A stretch of 64,000 nucleotides of DNA, from contig JANINQ010000003.1 of assembly GCA_024508675.1 (NCBI GenBank), positions 124,001 to 188,000 of the forward strand. Direction: 5' to 3'. Source of the DNA: Afipia sp. (GTDB lineage: Bacteria > Pseudomonadota > Alphaproteobacteria > Rhizobiales > Xanthobacteraceae). Both the position numbers and the translations under genes were made by a program. The notes below the pieces were generated by a model. That model searched no databases. It worked only from the letters and a program-made list of their open reading frames with translations, and had not been told where the DNA came from. Positions 16,196 through 26,673 of the stretch are shown here, one piece after another; within the stretch, counting starts at the first letter, position 1; each line of letters begins with the position of its first letter.

Positions 16196-17191
16196 ATGGC
16201 ACTGCCCGATTTCTCTATGCGTCAGCTTCTGGAAGCTGGCGTGCACTTTGGCCACCAATCGCACCGCTGGAATCCGAAGATGGCGGATTACATTTTCGGT
16301 GCCCGCAACAACATTCACATCATCGATCTCGCGCAGACCGTGCCGATGCTTCATCGCGCACTGCAGGCTGTCAGCGACACCGTGGCCAAGGGTGGCCGCG
16401 TGCTGTTCGTCGGCACCAAGCGTCAGGCACAGGACGGCGTGGCGGAAGCCGCGAAGCGTTCGGCACAGTATTTCGTCAACTCTCGCTGGCTCGGCGGCAC
16501 GCTGACCAACTGGAAGACGGTGTCCGGCTCGATCAAGCGTCTGCGTCAGCTCGACGAGATGCTCGGCTCGGGTGAGGGCGCGCAATATACCAAGAAGGAG
16601 CGCCTGACGCTTCAGCGCGAGCGCGACAAACTCGACCGCTCGCTCGGCGGCATCAAGGACATGGGCGGCTTGCCCGACCTGATCTTCGTGATCGACACCA
16701 ACAAGGAAGACATCGCGATTGCCGAAGCCAACCGCCTGAACATTCCGGTGGCTGCGATCGTCGACACCAACTGCGACCCGAAGGGCATCTCGTATGTCGT
16801 TCCCGGCAACGACGACGCCGGCCGCGCGATCTCGCTGTATTGCGACCTCGTTGCCCGCGCAGTGATCGACGGCATCTCGCGTGCCCAGGGCGGCGCCGGT
16901 GTCGACATCGGCGCGATGGCCAACCCGACCGCTGAAGCGATTGCGCCTGCGAAGTCGGAAGGCTTCCAGGGTCTTGCCGGTCCGCGCGGCGTTGCCGACG
17001 ACCTCAAGAAGCTCTCCGGCGTGTCCGGCGCGATCGAGAAGAAGCTGAACGACCTCGGCATCTTCCACTACTGGCAGATCGCTGAGCTCAATCACGACAC
17101 CGCCCACCAGATCGGCGAAGAAGTCGGTCTTCCGGCGCGTGCCGACGGCTGGGTTGCCCAGTCCAAGGCGCTGACCGCGGAAGCGGAATAA
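16196..17191 (+). CDS. rpsB: 30S ribosomal protein S2 with C-terminal helix-hairpin-helix-like extension
   Basis: From ATG 16196 ([20 protein letters not shown]), preceded by GGAGAAG, the protein is 331 residues, against 241 in E. coli. The S2 core includes [37 protein letters not shown] and [12 protein letters not shown]. The last ~64 residues (268-331) read [20 protein letters not shown]... and look like the small helix-hairpin-helix domain seen fused to several rhizobial proteins. The frame is open to 16136, but the MALPDF start fits the family. It is the first gene of a long translation, membrane and lipid A gene run. Confidence 0.95.
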   Translation: MALPDFSMRQLLEAGVHFGHQSHRWNPKMADYIFGARNNIHIIDLAQTVPMLHRALQAVSDTVAKGGRVLFVGTKRQAQDGVAEAAKRSAQYFVNSRWLGGTLTNWKTVSGSIKRLRQLDEMLGSGEGAQYTKKERLTLQRERDKLDRSLGGIKDMGGLPDLIFVIDTNKEDIAIAEANRLNIPVAAIVDTNCDPKGISYVVPGNDDAGRAISLYCDLVARAVIDGISRAQGGAGVDIGAMANPTAEAIAPAKSEGFQGLAGPRGVADDLKKLSGVSGAIEKKLNDLGIFHYWQIAELNHDTAHQIGEEVGLPARADGWVAQSKALTAEAE

Positions 17192-17205
17192 GCCTCACGC
17201 GTTTG

Positions 17206-17230
17206 TCGCGGCCGGGTCATCCGGCCGCGA
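17206..17230 (+). other. Hairpin between rpsB and tsf
   Basis: A perfect 10-base stem, TCGCGGCCGG / CCGGCCGCGA, with a 5-base loop, 14 bases after the rpsB stop. There is no T-run, so it is more likely a partial terminator or mRNA-end stabiliser that sets the S2:EF-Ts ratio. Confidence 0.5.
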
Positions 17231-17244
17231 TATCCACGACCGCA

Positions 17245-17289
17245 CGGATTCGCCCAAAGCGGATACCGTCTTTGCGATCAGACGACGCT
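17245..17289. repeat. Palindromic intergenic repeat, GCGGATACCG family (copy 1)
   Basis: An inverted repeat of the form TCGCccAAA - GCGGATACCGTC - TTTgCGA lies in the rpsB-tsf gap. The 12-base core AAGCGGATACCG (17257-17268) is shared exactly with the intergenic palindrome at 51495-51540, so both probably belong to one dispersed family. Confidence 0.5.
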
Positions 17290-17378
17290 TAACCCATATG
17301 TAGAACCTGCGCGTCGAATCCGGCTTGCCAGCTTTCACGCTGCGCCGCGCGGCCCGCACAGGCAAAGGACATCCCACG

Positions 17379-18302
17379 ATGACAGCGATCACAGCAGCGA
17401 TGGTCAAGGATCTGCGCGAGAAGACCGGCGTAGGCATGATGGACTGCAAGCAGGCGCTCAACGAGACCAACGGCGACATGGAAGCGGCCATCGACTGGCT
17501 GCGCAAGAAGGGCCTCTCGAAGGCCGCCAAGAAGGCCGGCCGTGTTGCGGCTGAAGGCCTGATCGCTGCGATCACCGAAGGCACCAAGGGCGTCGTCGTC
17601 GAGGTCAACTCGGAAACCGACTTCGTTGCGCGCAACGATCAGTTCCAGGGTCTGGTGAAGATGATCGGGCAGGTCGCACTCAAGACCGGCACCGACGTTG
17701 AGAAGATCAAGGCTGCCAAGGTCGGCGACATCACCGTCGAGCGTGCGATTGCCGACGCGATTGCGACCATCGGCGAGAACATGACGCTGCGCCGCGCGGC
17801 TGAACTCTCGGTCAGCAACGGCGTGGTGGCGAGCTACATCCACAACGCTGTGTTCGACGGCCTCGGCAAGATGGGCGTGCTGGTCGCGCTCGAATCGACC
17901 GGATCGAAGGACGAACTGGCTGCCCTCGGCCGTCAGATCGCGATGCACGTCGCCGCGACCAACCCGCAGGCGCTCGACGCTGCCGGTCTCGATCCGGCAG
18001 TGGTTGCCCGCGAAAAGGACGTAATGGCCGACAAGTATCGCCAGCAGGGCAAGCCGGACGCGATGATCGCAAAGATCGTCGAATCGGGCCTGAAGACCTA
18101 CTACAAGGAAGTCACCCTGCTGGAGCAGGCTTTCATTCACGACAACGCCAAGACCGTGGCGCAGGCCGTGAAGGATGCTGAGGGCAAGGTCGGCGCGCCT
18201 ATCAAGGTCGCTGGTTTTGTGCGCTATGCTCTCGGCGAGGGAATCGAAAAGCAGGAATCCGATTTCGCTGCTGAAGTCGCCGCGGCTGCAGGCCAGGGGT
18301 AA
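17379..18302 (+). CDS. tsf: Elongation factor Ts
   Basis: From ATG 17379 ([20 protein letters not shown]) it is 307 residues. The UBA-like N-terminal domain carries [14 protein letters not shown], and the EF-Tu-contacting motif [13 protein letters not shown] is present near residue 85. It exchanges GDP for GTP on EF-Tu. The frame opens at 17325, but the extra residues do not fit the family. It follows rpsB, as in most bacteria. Confidence 0.96.
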   Translation: MTAITAAMVKDLREKTGVGMMDCKQALNETNGDMEAAIDWLRKKGLSKAAKKAGRVAAEGLIAAITEGTKGVVVEVNSETDFVARNDQFQGLVKMIGQVALKTGTDVEKIKAAKVGDITVERAIADAIATIGENMTLRRAAELSVSNGVVASYIHNAVFDGLGKMGVLVALESTGSKDELAALGRQIAMHVAATNPQALDAAGLDPAVVAREKDVMADKYRQQGKPDAMIAKIVESGLKTYYKEVTLLEQAFIHDNAKTVAQAVKDAEGKVGAPIKVAGFVRYALGEGIEKQESDFAAEVAAAAGQG

Positions 18303-18332
18303 CGGCACGACGCGATCGGAGTTCTGAGCGCA

Positions 18333-18353
18333 CCGGGCAGGTTTCTTGCCCGG
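18333..18353 (+). other. Hairpin between tsf and pyrH
   Basis: CCGGGCA / TGCCCGG forms a 7-base stem with a 7-base loop. It has no following T-run, so read-through into pyrH is expected. Confidence 0.4.
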
Positions 18354-18386
18354 CACAGCGCCCAGTTCGAAAGAGTGAGCGATCGT

Positions 18387-19103
18387 ATGGCTGAACCGTC
18401 CTATCGGCGTGTCGTGGTCAAGGTGTCCGGCGAGTTTCTCGCCGGGGACCAGTCTTTCGGTATTCATCAGCCCACCATCGACCGGATCGCAGGCGACCTG
18501 ATCAAGGCGCGCGAGCTTGGCGTCGAGATTGCTGTCGTCGTCGGCGGCGGCAACATCTTCCGCGGCGTCGAGGTTTCGTCGCGCGGCGTGTCCCGCACGA
18601 CCGGCGATACGATGGGCATGCTTGCCACCGTGATGAATTGCCTGGCGCTGGAATCGGCGCTCGAGCGCAAGGGCCAGTCGGCCCGTGTGCTCTCTGCGTT
18701 CGTCATGCCGCAGGTCTGCGAACTCTTCACCCGCGCCGCCGCTCACCGTTATCTCGCGGAGGGCCGCATCGTGGTGCTCGCGGGCGGCACCGGCAATCCG
18801 TATTTCACGACCGATACGACCGCGGTGCTTCGCGCAGCCGAAATCGGTGCGCAGGCCGTCCTCAAGGCGACCAATGTGGACGGTGTCTACAGCGCCGACC
18901 CCAAGAAGGACAAAACCGCCACGCGCTTCGAACGGCTGAGCCATTCGCAGGCGGTGGAAGGTGGCTATAAGGTGATGGACGCGACGGCCTTCGCGCTTGC
19001 CCGCGAGACCTCATTGCCTATCATCGTGTTCTCCATCGCGGAGCCGGGTTCGATCGGTGCCGTGCTGACCGGCAAGGGCAAGAGCACGATTGTTTCCGGC
19101 TGA
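18387..19103 (+). CDS. pyrH: UMP kinase
   Basis: A 238-residue amino-acid-kinase-fold protein phosphorylating UMP to UDP. Motifs visible are [59 protein letters not shown] and [19 protein letters not shown] 18387 is preferred. A GTG four codons upstream (18375) is possible and would give 242 residues. It belongs to the rpsB-tsf-pyrH-frr cluster. Confidence 0.95.
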   Translation: MAEPSYRRVVVKVSGEFLAGDQSFGIHQPTIDRIAGDLIKARELGVEIAVVVGGGNIFRGVEVSSRGVSRTTGDTMGMLATVMNCLALESALERKGQSARVLSAFVMPQVCELFTRAAAHRYLAEGRIVVLAGGTGNPYFTTDTTAVLRAAEIGAQAVLKATNVDGVYSADPKKDKTATRFERLSHSQAVEGGYKVMDATAFALARETSLPIIVFSIAEPGSIGAVLTGKGKSTIVSG

Positions 19104-19201
19104 CGGGCGGTGACGCGAAGCCGAAAATAAGAGATTTAACAAGAAGATACGCGTTGCGGCCGGGAGAACAGGCCGCAGGAGACCTAAAGGAGTACCATCG
19201 C

Positions 19202-19765
19202 ATGGCCGCCGGGAATTTCGATATCAACGATCTCAAGCGCCGCATGGAAGGCGCGCTGACGGCGCTCAAGCACGAACTTGGCGGACTGCGCACCGGGCGC
19301 GCCGCGATCTCGATGGTCGAGCCTGTGCAGGTCGAGGCCTATGGCAGCCACATGCCGCTCAATCAGGTCGCGACGGTCAGCGTGCCGGAGCCGCGCATGC
19401 TGTCAGTTCAGGTCTGGGACAAGTCGATGGTGAAGGCGGTCGAAACCGCAATCGTCAATTCCAACCTCGGTCTGTCGCCAGCGACCGAAGGTCAGGTGAT
19501 CCGTCTGCGCATTCCTGAACTCAACGAAGAACGCCGCAAGGAACTGGTGAAGGTCGCGCATAAATATGCCGAAGCTGCCAAGGTCGCCATCCGTCACGTC
19601 CGCCGCGACGGCCTTGATGTGCTGAAGAAGTCCGAGAAGGATCACCAGATATCGGAAGACGATGAGAAGCGCCTGTCGAACGACGTGCAGAAGGCGACCG
19701 ACGCCGCCATCGCCGACGTCGACAAGGCGCTTGCGACCAAGGAAAAAGAAATTCTCACCGTTTAA
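19202..19765 (+). CDS. frr: Ribosome recycling factor
   Basis: A 187-residue protein from ATG 19202, with AAAGGAG upstream. It contains [22 protein letters not shown], the helical-bundle start typical of RRF, and [26 protein letters not shown] near residue 115. With EF-G it splits the post-termination ribosome. uppS starts 9 bases after its stop. Confidence 0.96.
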   Translation: MAAGNFDINDLKRRMEGALTALKHELGGLRTGRAAISMVEPVQVEAYGSHMPLNQVATVSVPEPRMLSVQVWDKSMVKAVETAIVNSNLGLSPATEGQVIRLRIPELNEERRKELVKVAHKYAEAAKVAIRHVRRDGLDVLKKSEKDHQISEDDEKRLSNDVQKATDAAIADVDKALATKEKEILTV

Positions 19766-19774
19766 GAGATCGAC

Positions 19775-20545
19775 ATGTCGAACGGCGCCATGCCAAAGCC
19801 AGAAGGATCGGATCGTGCCGACGCGCCGCGGCATGTCGCGATCATCATGGACGGCAATGGACGCTGGGCGGCGGCGAGGGGACTGCCGCGCGCGGAAGGT
19901 CATCGCCGTGGCGTCGAGGCGCTGCGCAAGGTGGTGCGCGCCTCGCACGAACTCGGGATTTCCTATCTCACGATCTTCTCGTTCAGCTCCGAGAACTGGT
20001 CGCGTCCCGCAAGCGAAATCGGCGATCTGTTCGGCTTGCTGCGCCGCTTCATCCGCAATGATCTCGCAACGCTGCATGCCGATGGCGTCCGGGTGCGTGT
20101 CATCGGCGAGCGCGAGGGACTTGAGTCCGACATCTGCGCGCTGCTGACCGAAGCCGAAGACCTGACGCGCAACAATACCCGGCTGACGCTGGTCGTGGCG
20201 TTCAACTACGGCTCGCGTCAGGAAATCGCAAATGCCGCGCAGCGCCTCGCGCGCGAAGTCGCCGATGGCAAGCGCGACCCGGCAACCATCACGCCGGATG
20301 TGCTTGGCGCCCATCTCGATACGTCCGACATTCCGGACCCCGACCTGATCATCCGCACCAGCGGAGAGCAGCGCCTGTCGAATTTCCTGATGTGGCAGGC
20401 CGCCTACAGCGAACTGGTGTTCGTGCCGATTCACTGGCCGGATTTCGACAAGGCCGCGCTCGAAGGCGCGATCGCCGAATACGCGACCCGCGAGCGTCGC
20501 TTCGGTGGTCTTGTCGCCAAGAACGTCGCGAAGACGGGCTCGTGA
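19775..20545 (+). CDS. uppS: Isoprenyl (undecaprenyl diphosphate) synthase
   Basis: A 256-residue cis-prenyltransferase making undecaprenyl diphosphate, the lipid carrier of peptidoglycan and O-antigen units. It shows [13 protein letters not shown] with the catalytic Asp, [20 protein letters not shown], and [19 protein letters not shown] with the diphosphate-binding residues. Its TGA overlaps the GTG start of cdsA. Confidence 0.95.
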   Translation: MSNGAMPKPEGSDRADAPRHVAIIMDGNGRWAAARGLPRAEGHRRGVEALRKVVRASHELGISYLTIFSFSSENWSRPASEIGDLFGLLRRFIRNDLATLHADGVRVRVIGEREGLESDICALLTEAEDLTRNNTRLTLVVAFNYGSRQEIANAAQRLAREVADGKRDPATITPDVLGAHLDTSDIPDPDLIIRTSGEQRLSNFLMWQAAYSELVFVPIHWPDFDKAALEGAIAEYATRERRFGGLVAKNVAKTGS

Positions 20546-21396
20546 GCGGCGTGGCCCCGGACACGCAAGTGACACCCGACAGCGCCAAAGGGTCGAGCAA
20601 TCTCTATATGCGCGTGGTCGCGGCGCTGGTGCTCGCGCCGCTGACGATCGTGATCGCGTGGTTAGGGGGCTGGATCTGGGCGTGCGTCGTCATTGCCGCT
20701 GCGGCCTTGCTGTATTTCGAATGGCTGATGATCGTCGGCGTGTCCGGCAACCGGTTCGCGGCAGCGGCAGGAGTAGTGGCGCTCGCGCTCGCGGGCGTCT
20801 GCCTGATGTTGCGGCGTGCGGATGTTGCAGTTGCCGTTATTGTTGCCGGCATTCTGTTTGCCGCGGCGATGACAAACGGAAAACGTGGCTGGGTTGCCAG
20901 CGGACTGGTTTATGCCGCAGCAGCTCTTGTCGCCACGATCCTTGTCCGGCGTGATGCGGACCTTGGATTTGTTGCGCTGATGTTCGTACTGCTGGTGGTC
21001 TGGGTCACCGACATCGGCGGCTACTTTGCCGGGCGCGGGATCGGCGGGCCGAAACTTTGGCCGCGCGTCAGCCCGAAGAAGACATGGGCCGGGGCGATTG
21101 GCGGACTGGTGCTCGCACTTGTGATTGCCTTGGGCTTCGCGCTGTTCGGATTCGGCAGGACGGTCCCGTTGCTTCTGCTCGGCGCTGTGCTGTCGGTCGT
21201 GTCGCAACTCGGTGACTTGTTCGAGTCGGCGGTGAAGCGCCGTTTCGATGTGAAGGATTCGAGCCATATCATTCCAGGTCATGGCGGCCTGATGGACCGG
21301 CTCGACGGTTTCGTTGCGGCGATTGTTTTCGCCGCTCTCGTAGGTTTTATGCGCGGCGGCCTCGATGGGATCGGCCGCGGTTTCATGGTTTGGTGA
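20542..21396 (+). CDS. cdsA: Phosphatidate cytidylyltransferase
   Basis: From GTG 20542, which overlaps the uppS stop (GTGA), it is 284 residues. It is an integral membrane enzyme making CDP-diacylglycerol. Multiple spans are visible ([32 protein letters not shown], and others). The signature region runs [12 protein letters not shown] ... [19 protein letters not shown] ... [13 protein letters not shown]. The upstream part of the open frame, back to 20392, overlaps uppS and is not real. Confidence 0.93.
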   Translation: MSGVAPDTQVTPDSAKGSSNLYMRVVAALVLAPLTIVIAWLGGWIWACVVIAAAALLYFEWLMIVGVSGNRFAAAAGVVALALAGVCLMLRRADVAVAVIVAGILFAAAMTNGKRGWVASGLVYAAAALVATILVRRDADLGFVALMFVLLVVWVTDIGGYFAGRGIGGPKLWPRVSPKKTWAGAIGGLVLALVIALGFALFGFGRTVPLLLLGAVLSVVSQLGDLFESAVKRRFDVKDSSHIIPGHGGLMDRLDGFVAAIVFAALVGFMRGGLDGIGRGFMVW

Positions 21397-21400
21397 TGCG

Positions 21401-22624
21401 ATGAATGCTGTTCCGTTGCGTAACAACAAGACCGCGGCTTCCGCGGTGCGGACCGTCACGGTGCTCGGCGCCACAGGATCGATCGGTGACAGCACTATGG
21501 ACCTGCTGCGCGCGTCGCCCGAGCGCTATCAGGTCGAGGCGCTGACGGCGAACGGCAATGTCGAAGGACTCGCCAAGCTCGCGAAGGAATTCAACGCACG
21601 CTTCGTCGCGGTTGCCGACGCATCGAAACTCGGTGAGCTCCGGGACGCGTTGTCAGGAACCGGCATTGCGAGTGGAGCAGGCGAGAGCGCCATCGTCGAG
21701 GCGGCGCAGCGTTCGGCCGACTGGGTGATGGCGGCGGTCAGCGGCGCGGCAGGCCTCAAGCCTGCGCTCGCGGCAGCGGATCGCGGCGCGACCATCGCGC
21801 TCGCCAACAAGGAATGCCTTGTTTGCGCCGGTGACTTCTTCATGGACCGTGCCGCGAAAGCAGGGGCCTGCATCCTGCCGGCGGACTCCGAGCATAATGC
21901 GCTGTTTCAGGCGCTCGCATCCGGCAACCGCGAGGAACTGGTACGCGTCATTATCACGGCGTCTGGCGGCCCGTTCCGCACATGGAAGGCGGCGGACATC
22001 GCGCAGGCCACGCTGGCACAGGCCCTGAAACATCCGAACTGGAGCATGGGCCAGAAGATCACCATCGATTCCGCATCGATGATGAACAAGGGGTTGGAGG
22101 TGATCGAAGCCTCTTATCTGTTCGCCTTGTCGCCCGATGAGATCGACGTGCTGGTACATCCGCAGTCCATCGTTCATGGCATGGTGGAGTTTTCCGACCG
22201 CTCGGTGATGGCACAGCTCGGAACTCCCGACATGCGCACTCCGATCGCGCATTGTCTCGGCTGGCCGGATCGCATCGTGGGCCGCGCCGCGGCGCTGGAT
22301 CTGGCAAAAATCGGCTCGCTGACCTTCGAAGCACCGGACTATGAGCGGTTTCCGGGACTGAAACTCGCCTATGACGCGCTGCGTCTCGGGAATGGCGCGA
22401 CGACCGTCTACAACGCGGCGAACGAGATTGCCGTGGCGGCGTTCGTCGCGCAGCGCATCCGGTTCGGCGGAATCGCGCAGCTCGTTGAAAGCACGTTGAA
22501 CGCCTGGGTGCGTGCAGGAAACCTCGCGCCGCTGTCATCGGCCGATGACGCGATTTCCGTTGACCATGCTGCGCGAAATAGTGCCGCCGCCCTCTTGCCA
22601 GAAATCGCCTTAAAGGCATCGTAG
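21401..22624 (+). CDS. dxr: 1-deoxy-D-xylulose 5-phosphate reductoisomerase
   Basis: A 407-residue enzyme of the MEP isoprenoid pathway, NADPH-dependent. [20 protein letters not shown] is the Rossmann nucleotide-binding motif. Metal and substrate residues appear in [14 protein letters not shown] and [22 protein letters not shown] 21401 lies 4 bases after the cdsA stop. It works upstream of uppS in making undecaprenyl diphosphate. Confidence 0.95.
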   Translation: MNAVPLRNNKTAASAVRTVTVLGATGSIGDSTMDLLRASPERYQVEALTANGNVEGLAKLAKEFNARFVAVADASKLGELRDALSGTGIASGAGESAIVEAAQRSADWVMAAVSGAAGLKPALAAADRGATIALANKECLVCAGDFFMDRAAKAGACILPADSEHNALFQALASGNREELVRVIITASGGPFRTWKAADIAQATLAQALKHPNWSMGQKITIDSASMMNKGLEVIEASYLFALSPDEIDVLVHPQSIVHGMVEFSDRSVMAQLGTPDMRTPIAHCLGWPDRIVGRAAALDLAKIGSLTFEAPDYERFPGLKLAYDALRLGNGATTVYNAANEIAVAAFVAQRIRFGGIAQLVESTLNAWVRAGNLAPLSSADDAISVDHAARNSAAALLPEIALKAS

Positions 22625-22654
22625 AGCGTTGGGGACAGGGCCGGACGGCCCGCT

Positions 22655-23818
22655 GTGAGGGATTGGGTTGTGGATTTTTTCCTGAATGGTTTCAATACGT
22701 TGAGTCACGGCCTGATCGGCTACATCATCCCGTTCCTGTTTGTCCTGACCATCGTTGTTTTCTTCCATGAGCTTGGCCATTTCCTCGTCGCCCGCTGGGC
22801 CGGGGTGAAGGTCCTGACGTTTTCGCTTGGCTTCGGCCCGGAACTGTTCGGTTTCAACGACCGCCACGGCACCCGCTGGAAGGTGTCCGCCATTCCGCTC
22901 GGCGGCTACGTCAAGTTCTTCGGCGATGATTCCGAGGCCAGCACGCCGTCCGCCGATGCGCTCCAGACCATGACGGCGGACGAGCGGAAGGTCAGCTTCC
23001 ATCACAAGAAAGTCGGACCGCGGGCCGCCATCGTGGCTGCCGGGCCGATTGCCAATTTCCTGCTGGCAATTGTGATTTTCGCGGCTCTTTTCACCTTCTT
23101 CGGCAAGCCGAGCCAGACTGCGCGCGTTGATTCCATTCAGGAAAACAGCGCTGCTGCGACTGCTGGCTTCAAGCCGGGCGATGTCGTGACCGCCATCAAC
23201 GGCGACGCCATCGAAAGCTTCACTGACATGCAGCGGATCGTCAGCACCAAGGCCGGGGTGCCGCTGGTGTTCACTATCAAGCGCGGCGACGAGGTGGTGA
23301 AGCTCAACGGAACGCCGCAGCTTCGCGAGATCAAGGATACCTTTGGCAATGTGCACCGGGTCGGAATCCTTGGAATCACCCGTGCCACCGGCCCCGGCGA
23401 CACCGTCACCAAACCAGTGAATCCCGCGACCGCTGTTTGGCTGGGCGTGAAGGAGACCTGGTTCGTCGTGGATCGCACCTTCTCCTATATCGGCGGGATA
23501 TTCACCGGACGGGAAAATGCGGATCAGGTCGGGGGACCGATCCGAATCGCCCAGATTTCGGGGCAGGTGGCCACGATCGGGCTTTCAGCCCTGATTCACC
23601 TGGCTGCGGTACTCTCGGTCTCGATCGGCCTTCTGAACCTGTTTCCGGTGCCGCTCCTCGATGGCGGACACCTTTTGTTCTATGCAATCGAAGCCATTCG
23701 CGGAAAACCCCTGTCGGAGCGCTCGCAGGAGCTGGGTTTCCGTGTTGGTTTGGCGCTTGTGCTGATGCTGATGCTGTTTGCGACCTACAACGACATCCTG
23801 CATCTGGCCGCCTCCTGA
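22655..23818 (+). CDS. rseP: Site-2 intramembrane zinc metalloprotease RseP/MmpA
   Basis: A 387-residue M50 protease from GTG 22655. HELGH (His38, Glu39, His42) lies in the first span, one PDZ domain occupies the middle (QENSAAATAGFKPGDVVTAINGD), and NLFPVPLLDGGHLLFY carries the third metal ligand in a C-terminal span. E. coli RseP has two PDZ domains; the single-PDZ form fits the Caulobacter MmpA type. It cleaves membrane-bound regulators such as anti-sigma factors. The start is weakly supported (no clear ribosome-binding site). Confidence 0.92.
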   Translation: MRDWVVDFFLNGFNTLSHGLIGYIIPFLFVLTIVVFFHELGHFLVARWAGVKVLTFSLGFGPELFGFNDRHGTRWKVSAIPLGGYVKFFGDDSEASTPSADALQTMTADERKVSFHHKKVGPRAAIVAAGPIANFLLAIVIFAALFTFFGKPSQTARVDSIQENSAAATAGFKPGDVVTAINGDAIESFTDMQRIVSTKAGVPLVFTIKRGDEVVKLNGTPQLREIKDTFGNVHRVGILGITRATGPGDTVTKPVNPATAVWLGVKETWFVVDRTFSYIGGIFTGRENADQVGGPIRIAQISGQVATIGLSALIHLAAVLSVSIGLLNLFPVPLLDGGHLLFYAIEAIRGKPLSERSQELGFRVGLALVLMLMLFATYNDILHLAAS

Positions 23819-23988
23819 TTGCGGCTTTTTTACAGGCGTGGCCGATCAGCAACGTCTTGTTGGGAAATTGGAATTGCGTTGCGAAACGTCGTTTGCCCGT
23901 TAGGGAAAATTGGCTACAAGCAGTGCAACAATTGGGGAATCTCCCGGCCCGGTTTGGCCGGCTTTGGAATGACAAGGGCGCCTGGCGC

Positions 23989-26529
23989 ATGATGGTTGGA
24001 TTGCGAGTGCTAAGGGGCGGTTTGACCGCTGCCCTGATCATGTTTGCTGCGTCGGTTGCCACCGTGGCGGCCACCTCGCTCGTATCGTCGCAGGCTGTTG
24101 CCCAGACCGCGGCTTCCATTGGTGTGGAAGGCAACCGCCGTATCGAAGCCGATACCATCCGTTCCTATTTCAAGCCCGGCCCGAGCGGACGCCTCGACAG
24201 CGCGCGGATCGACGACGGACTGAAGGCCTTGATCGAAACCGGCCTGTTCCAGGACGTGAAGATCAATCAGGCCGGTGGCCGTCTGGTCGTTGTGGTCGTC
24301 GAAAACCCGGTCATTGGCCGCGTGGCTTTCGAAGGCAACAAGAAGGTCAAGGACGAGCAGCTTCAGGCTGAAGTGCAGTCCAAGGCTCGCGGAACCCTGT
24401 CGCGGGCGATGGTTCAGTCCGATACCGCGCGCATCACCGAAATCTACCGCCGCAACGGCCGTTACGACGTCAGGGTCGAGCCCAAGATTATCGAGCAGCC
24501 GAACAACCGCGTCGATCTCGTCTTCGAGGTTACAGAAGGCGCGAAGACCGGCGTGAAGTCGATCGATTTCGTCGGCAACCAGGCCTTTTCGGCCTATCGC
24601 CTGCGCGACGTGATCAAGACCCGCGAAACCAACTTCCTGAGCTTCCTTGGCTCGAATGACACTTACGATCCCGACCGCATCGAAGCTGATCGTGACATCC
24701 TTCGCCGGTATTACCTCAAGAACGGCTATGCCGACGTCCAGATCGTCGCTGCGCTGACCGAGTACGATCCGGAGCGCAAGGGCTTCCTCGTGACCTTCAA
24801 GATCGAGGAAGGTCAGCAGTATCGTGTTGGCTCGGTGGAATTCCAGTCCAGCATCGCGACCCTCGATGGCAATTCGTTCCGCAGCCTGTCGCGTGTGAGC
24901 GTGGGCTCGGTTTACAACGCCGAGGCAGTTGAGAAGTCGGTCGAGGAAATGTCGATCGAGGCGTCACGTCGCGGCTATGCCTTCGCGACCGTGAAGCCGC
25001 GTGGCGACCGCAACTTCGAAGCGCACACCGTGTCGATCATTTTCGCAATCGACGAAGGTCCGCGCACCTACATCGAGCGAATCAATGTTCGCGGCAACAC
25101 CCGCACGCGCGATTACGTCATTCGCCGCGAGTTCGATATTTCGGAAGGCGATGCCTATAACCGTGCGCTGGTCGATCGTGCCGAGCGCCGCCTGAAGAAT
25201 CTCGATTATTTCAAGAGCGTGAAGATCGTTCCCGAGCCGGGATCGTCTTCGGACCGCGTCGTTCTGAACGTCGATCTCGAAGAGAAGTCGACCGGCGACT
25301 TCTCGGTGTCGGGCGGTTACTCGACGGCTGACGGCTTCCTCGGCGAAGTCAGCATCTCGGAGCGCAACCTGCTGGGCCGTGGTCTCTATGCGAAGGCCGC
25401 CGTTCAGTACGGCCAGCGCACGCAGGGCTATCAGCTCTCGTTCGTCGAGCCGTATCTGCTTGGCTATCGCGTGGCGCTGGGTCTCGACTTCTATCAGCGC
25501 AAGCAGCTCGCTTCGAGCTATGTGTCCTATGACTCGAAGTCGATCGGCTTCAGCCCGCGCCTCGGCTTCCAGCTCCGTGAAGATCTGAACCTGCAGCTGC
25601 GTTATTCGATCTCGCAGCAGGAAATCACGCTGCCGGATTATCTAAAGAACTGTAATAACTTTGGCTCGGGTATCGCGGGTAGTTCCTACTTCCCGACCCC
25701 CGCATACCTTGCTGCGGGCGGCGATACGACCAACCAGAATGGCGGTACGCCTTACAGCGCGGTTATCGGCGGAAATAACTGTTTTGTGGACGGCGAAGTC
25801 TCTGCTGCGGTCAAGCAGGCTCTTGCCAACGGTCCGGTTGTCACCTCCGCTCTCGGCTACACGCTGCAGTACAACACCCTTGATAACAACAAGGACCCAA
25901 CCAGCGGTATCCTCGCCGTCCTCAATCAGGACTTCGCGGGCGTCGGCGGTGACGTGAGCTATCTGAAGACCATTGGCGACGTGAAGCTCTATACGCCTGT
26001 CGTGTCTGATATCGTCGGTGTGCTTCGCCTGCAGGGCGGTGTGCTGACTGATACGGGCAAGGGCATCCGCATGCTGGATCACTTCCAGATGGGTCCGAAC
26101 CTTGTCCGTGGTTTCGCGCCGCAGGGCCTTGGTCCGCGCGACATCAGCACCATTTCCTACAACGGTTATGGCGATGCGCTCGGCGGCACCAAGTATTGGG
26201 GCGCTTCGGTCGAACTGCAGATGCCGTTCTGGTTCCTGCCCAAGGAAATCGGCCTGAAGGGCGCAGTCTATGCGGACGCTGGCTCGGTGTTCGGTTATCA
26301 GGGCGCGACTTCGCTTGTGGGAAGCTGCGGCGGAACTGCTCTTCAGAACGCCCAGAACCAGTGTATCTCGCTGGTCGGCGACGACGGCTTGGTGCGGTCG
26401 TCGGTCGGTGTCGGCCTGATCTGGCAGTCGCCATTCGGTCCGCTGCGCTTCGACTATGCTGTGCCGCTGACCAAGGGTCAGTATGACCGGACGCAGGAAT
26501 TCCGGTTCGGCGGCGGCACGTCCTTCTGA
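23989..26529 (+). CDS. bamA: Outer-membrane protein assembly factor BamA
   Basis: An 846-residue protein from ATG 23989 (two adjacent ATGs, giving MMVGLRVLRGG). A signal peptide ends near VSSQAVAQ. Five POTRA domains follow (first SIGVEGNRRIEADTIRSYF), then a 16-strand Omp85 barrel ending in GGGTSF with terminal Phe. It inserts beta-barrel proteins into the outer membrane. The open frame extends to 23437, but that part is a shadow of rseP. The 170-base gap after rseP holds nothing else that I can identify. Confidence 0.95.
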   Translation: MMVGLRVLRGGLTAALIMFAASVATVAATSLVSSQAVAQTAASIGVEGNRRIEADTIRSYFKPGPSGRLDSARIDDGLKALIETGLFQDVKINQAGGRLVVVVVENPVIGRVAFEGNKKVKDEQLQAEVQSKARGTLSRAMVQSDTARITEIYRRNGRYDVRVEPKIIEQPNNRVDLVFEVTEGAKTGVKSIDFVGNQAFSAYRLRDVIKTRETNFLSFLGSNDTYDPDRIEADRDILRRYYLKNGYADVQIVAALTEYDPERKGFLVTFKIEEGQQYRVGSVEFQSSIATLDGNSFRSLSRVSVGSVYNAEAVEKSVEEMSIEASRRGYAFATVKPRGDRNFEAHTVSIIFAIDEGPRTYIERINVRGNTRTRDYVIRREFDISEGDAYNRALVDRAERRLKNLDYFKSVKIVPEPGSSSDRVVLNVDLEEKSTGDFSVSGGYSTADGFLGEVSISERNLLGRGLYAKAAVQYGQRTQGYQLSFVEPYLLGYRVALGLDFYQRKQLASSYVSYDSKSIGFSPRLGFQLREDLNLQLRYSISQQEITLPDYLKNCNNFGSGIAGSSYFPTPAYLAAGGDTTNQNGGTPYSAVIGGNNCFVDGEVSAAVKQALANGPVVTSALGYTLQYNTLDNNKDPTSGILAVLNQDFAGVGGDVSYLKTIGDVKLYTPVVSDIVGVLRLQGGVLTDTGKGIRMLDHFQMGPNLVRGFAPQGLGPRDISTISYNGYGDALGGTKYWGASVELQMPFWFLPKEIGLKGAVYADAGSVFGYQGATSLVGSCGGTALQNAQNQCISLVGDDGLVRSSVGVGLIWQSPFGPLRFDYAVPLTKGQYDRTQEFRFGGGTSF

Positions 26530-26556
26530 GCTCAAACCGGGCTCGCACTTCGACTT

Positions 26557-26588
26557 AGCGGGTTCCAGCCATCCGGTTGGGACCCGCT
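26557..26588 (+). terminator. Probable terminator after bamA
   Basis: AGCGGGT and ACCCGCT enclose CCAGCC / GGTTGG (one G-U pair), giving about 13 pairs around a 4-base loop. The sequence CGACTATTTTGTT follows. It lies 28 bases after the bamA stop. Confidence 0.6.
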
Positions 26589-26673
26589 CGACTATTTTGT
26601 TGCAGGCATTTTCCTCCTCCGGTCAGGAACTGGTATTTCGGGAAGATGCTTTTTCCTGACCGCGGCGGATGGA

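Noticed and set aside
17289-18944. 551-codon minus-strand open frame over tsf and pyrH
   Set aside because: It mirrors two conserved genes and has shadow-type composition.
23437-23988. In-frame upstream extension of bamA over the end of rseP
   Set aside because: It reads rseP in a wrong frame; the ATG pair at 23989 is directly followed by a signal peptide.
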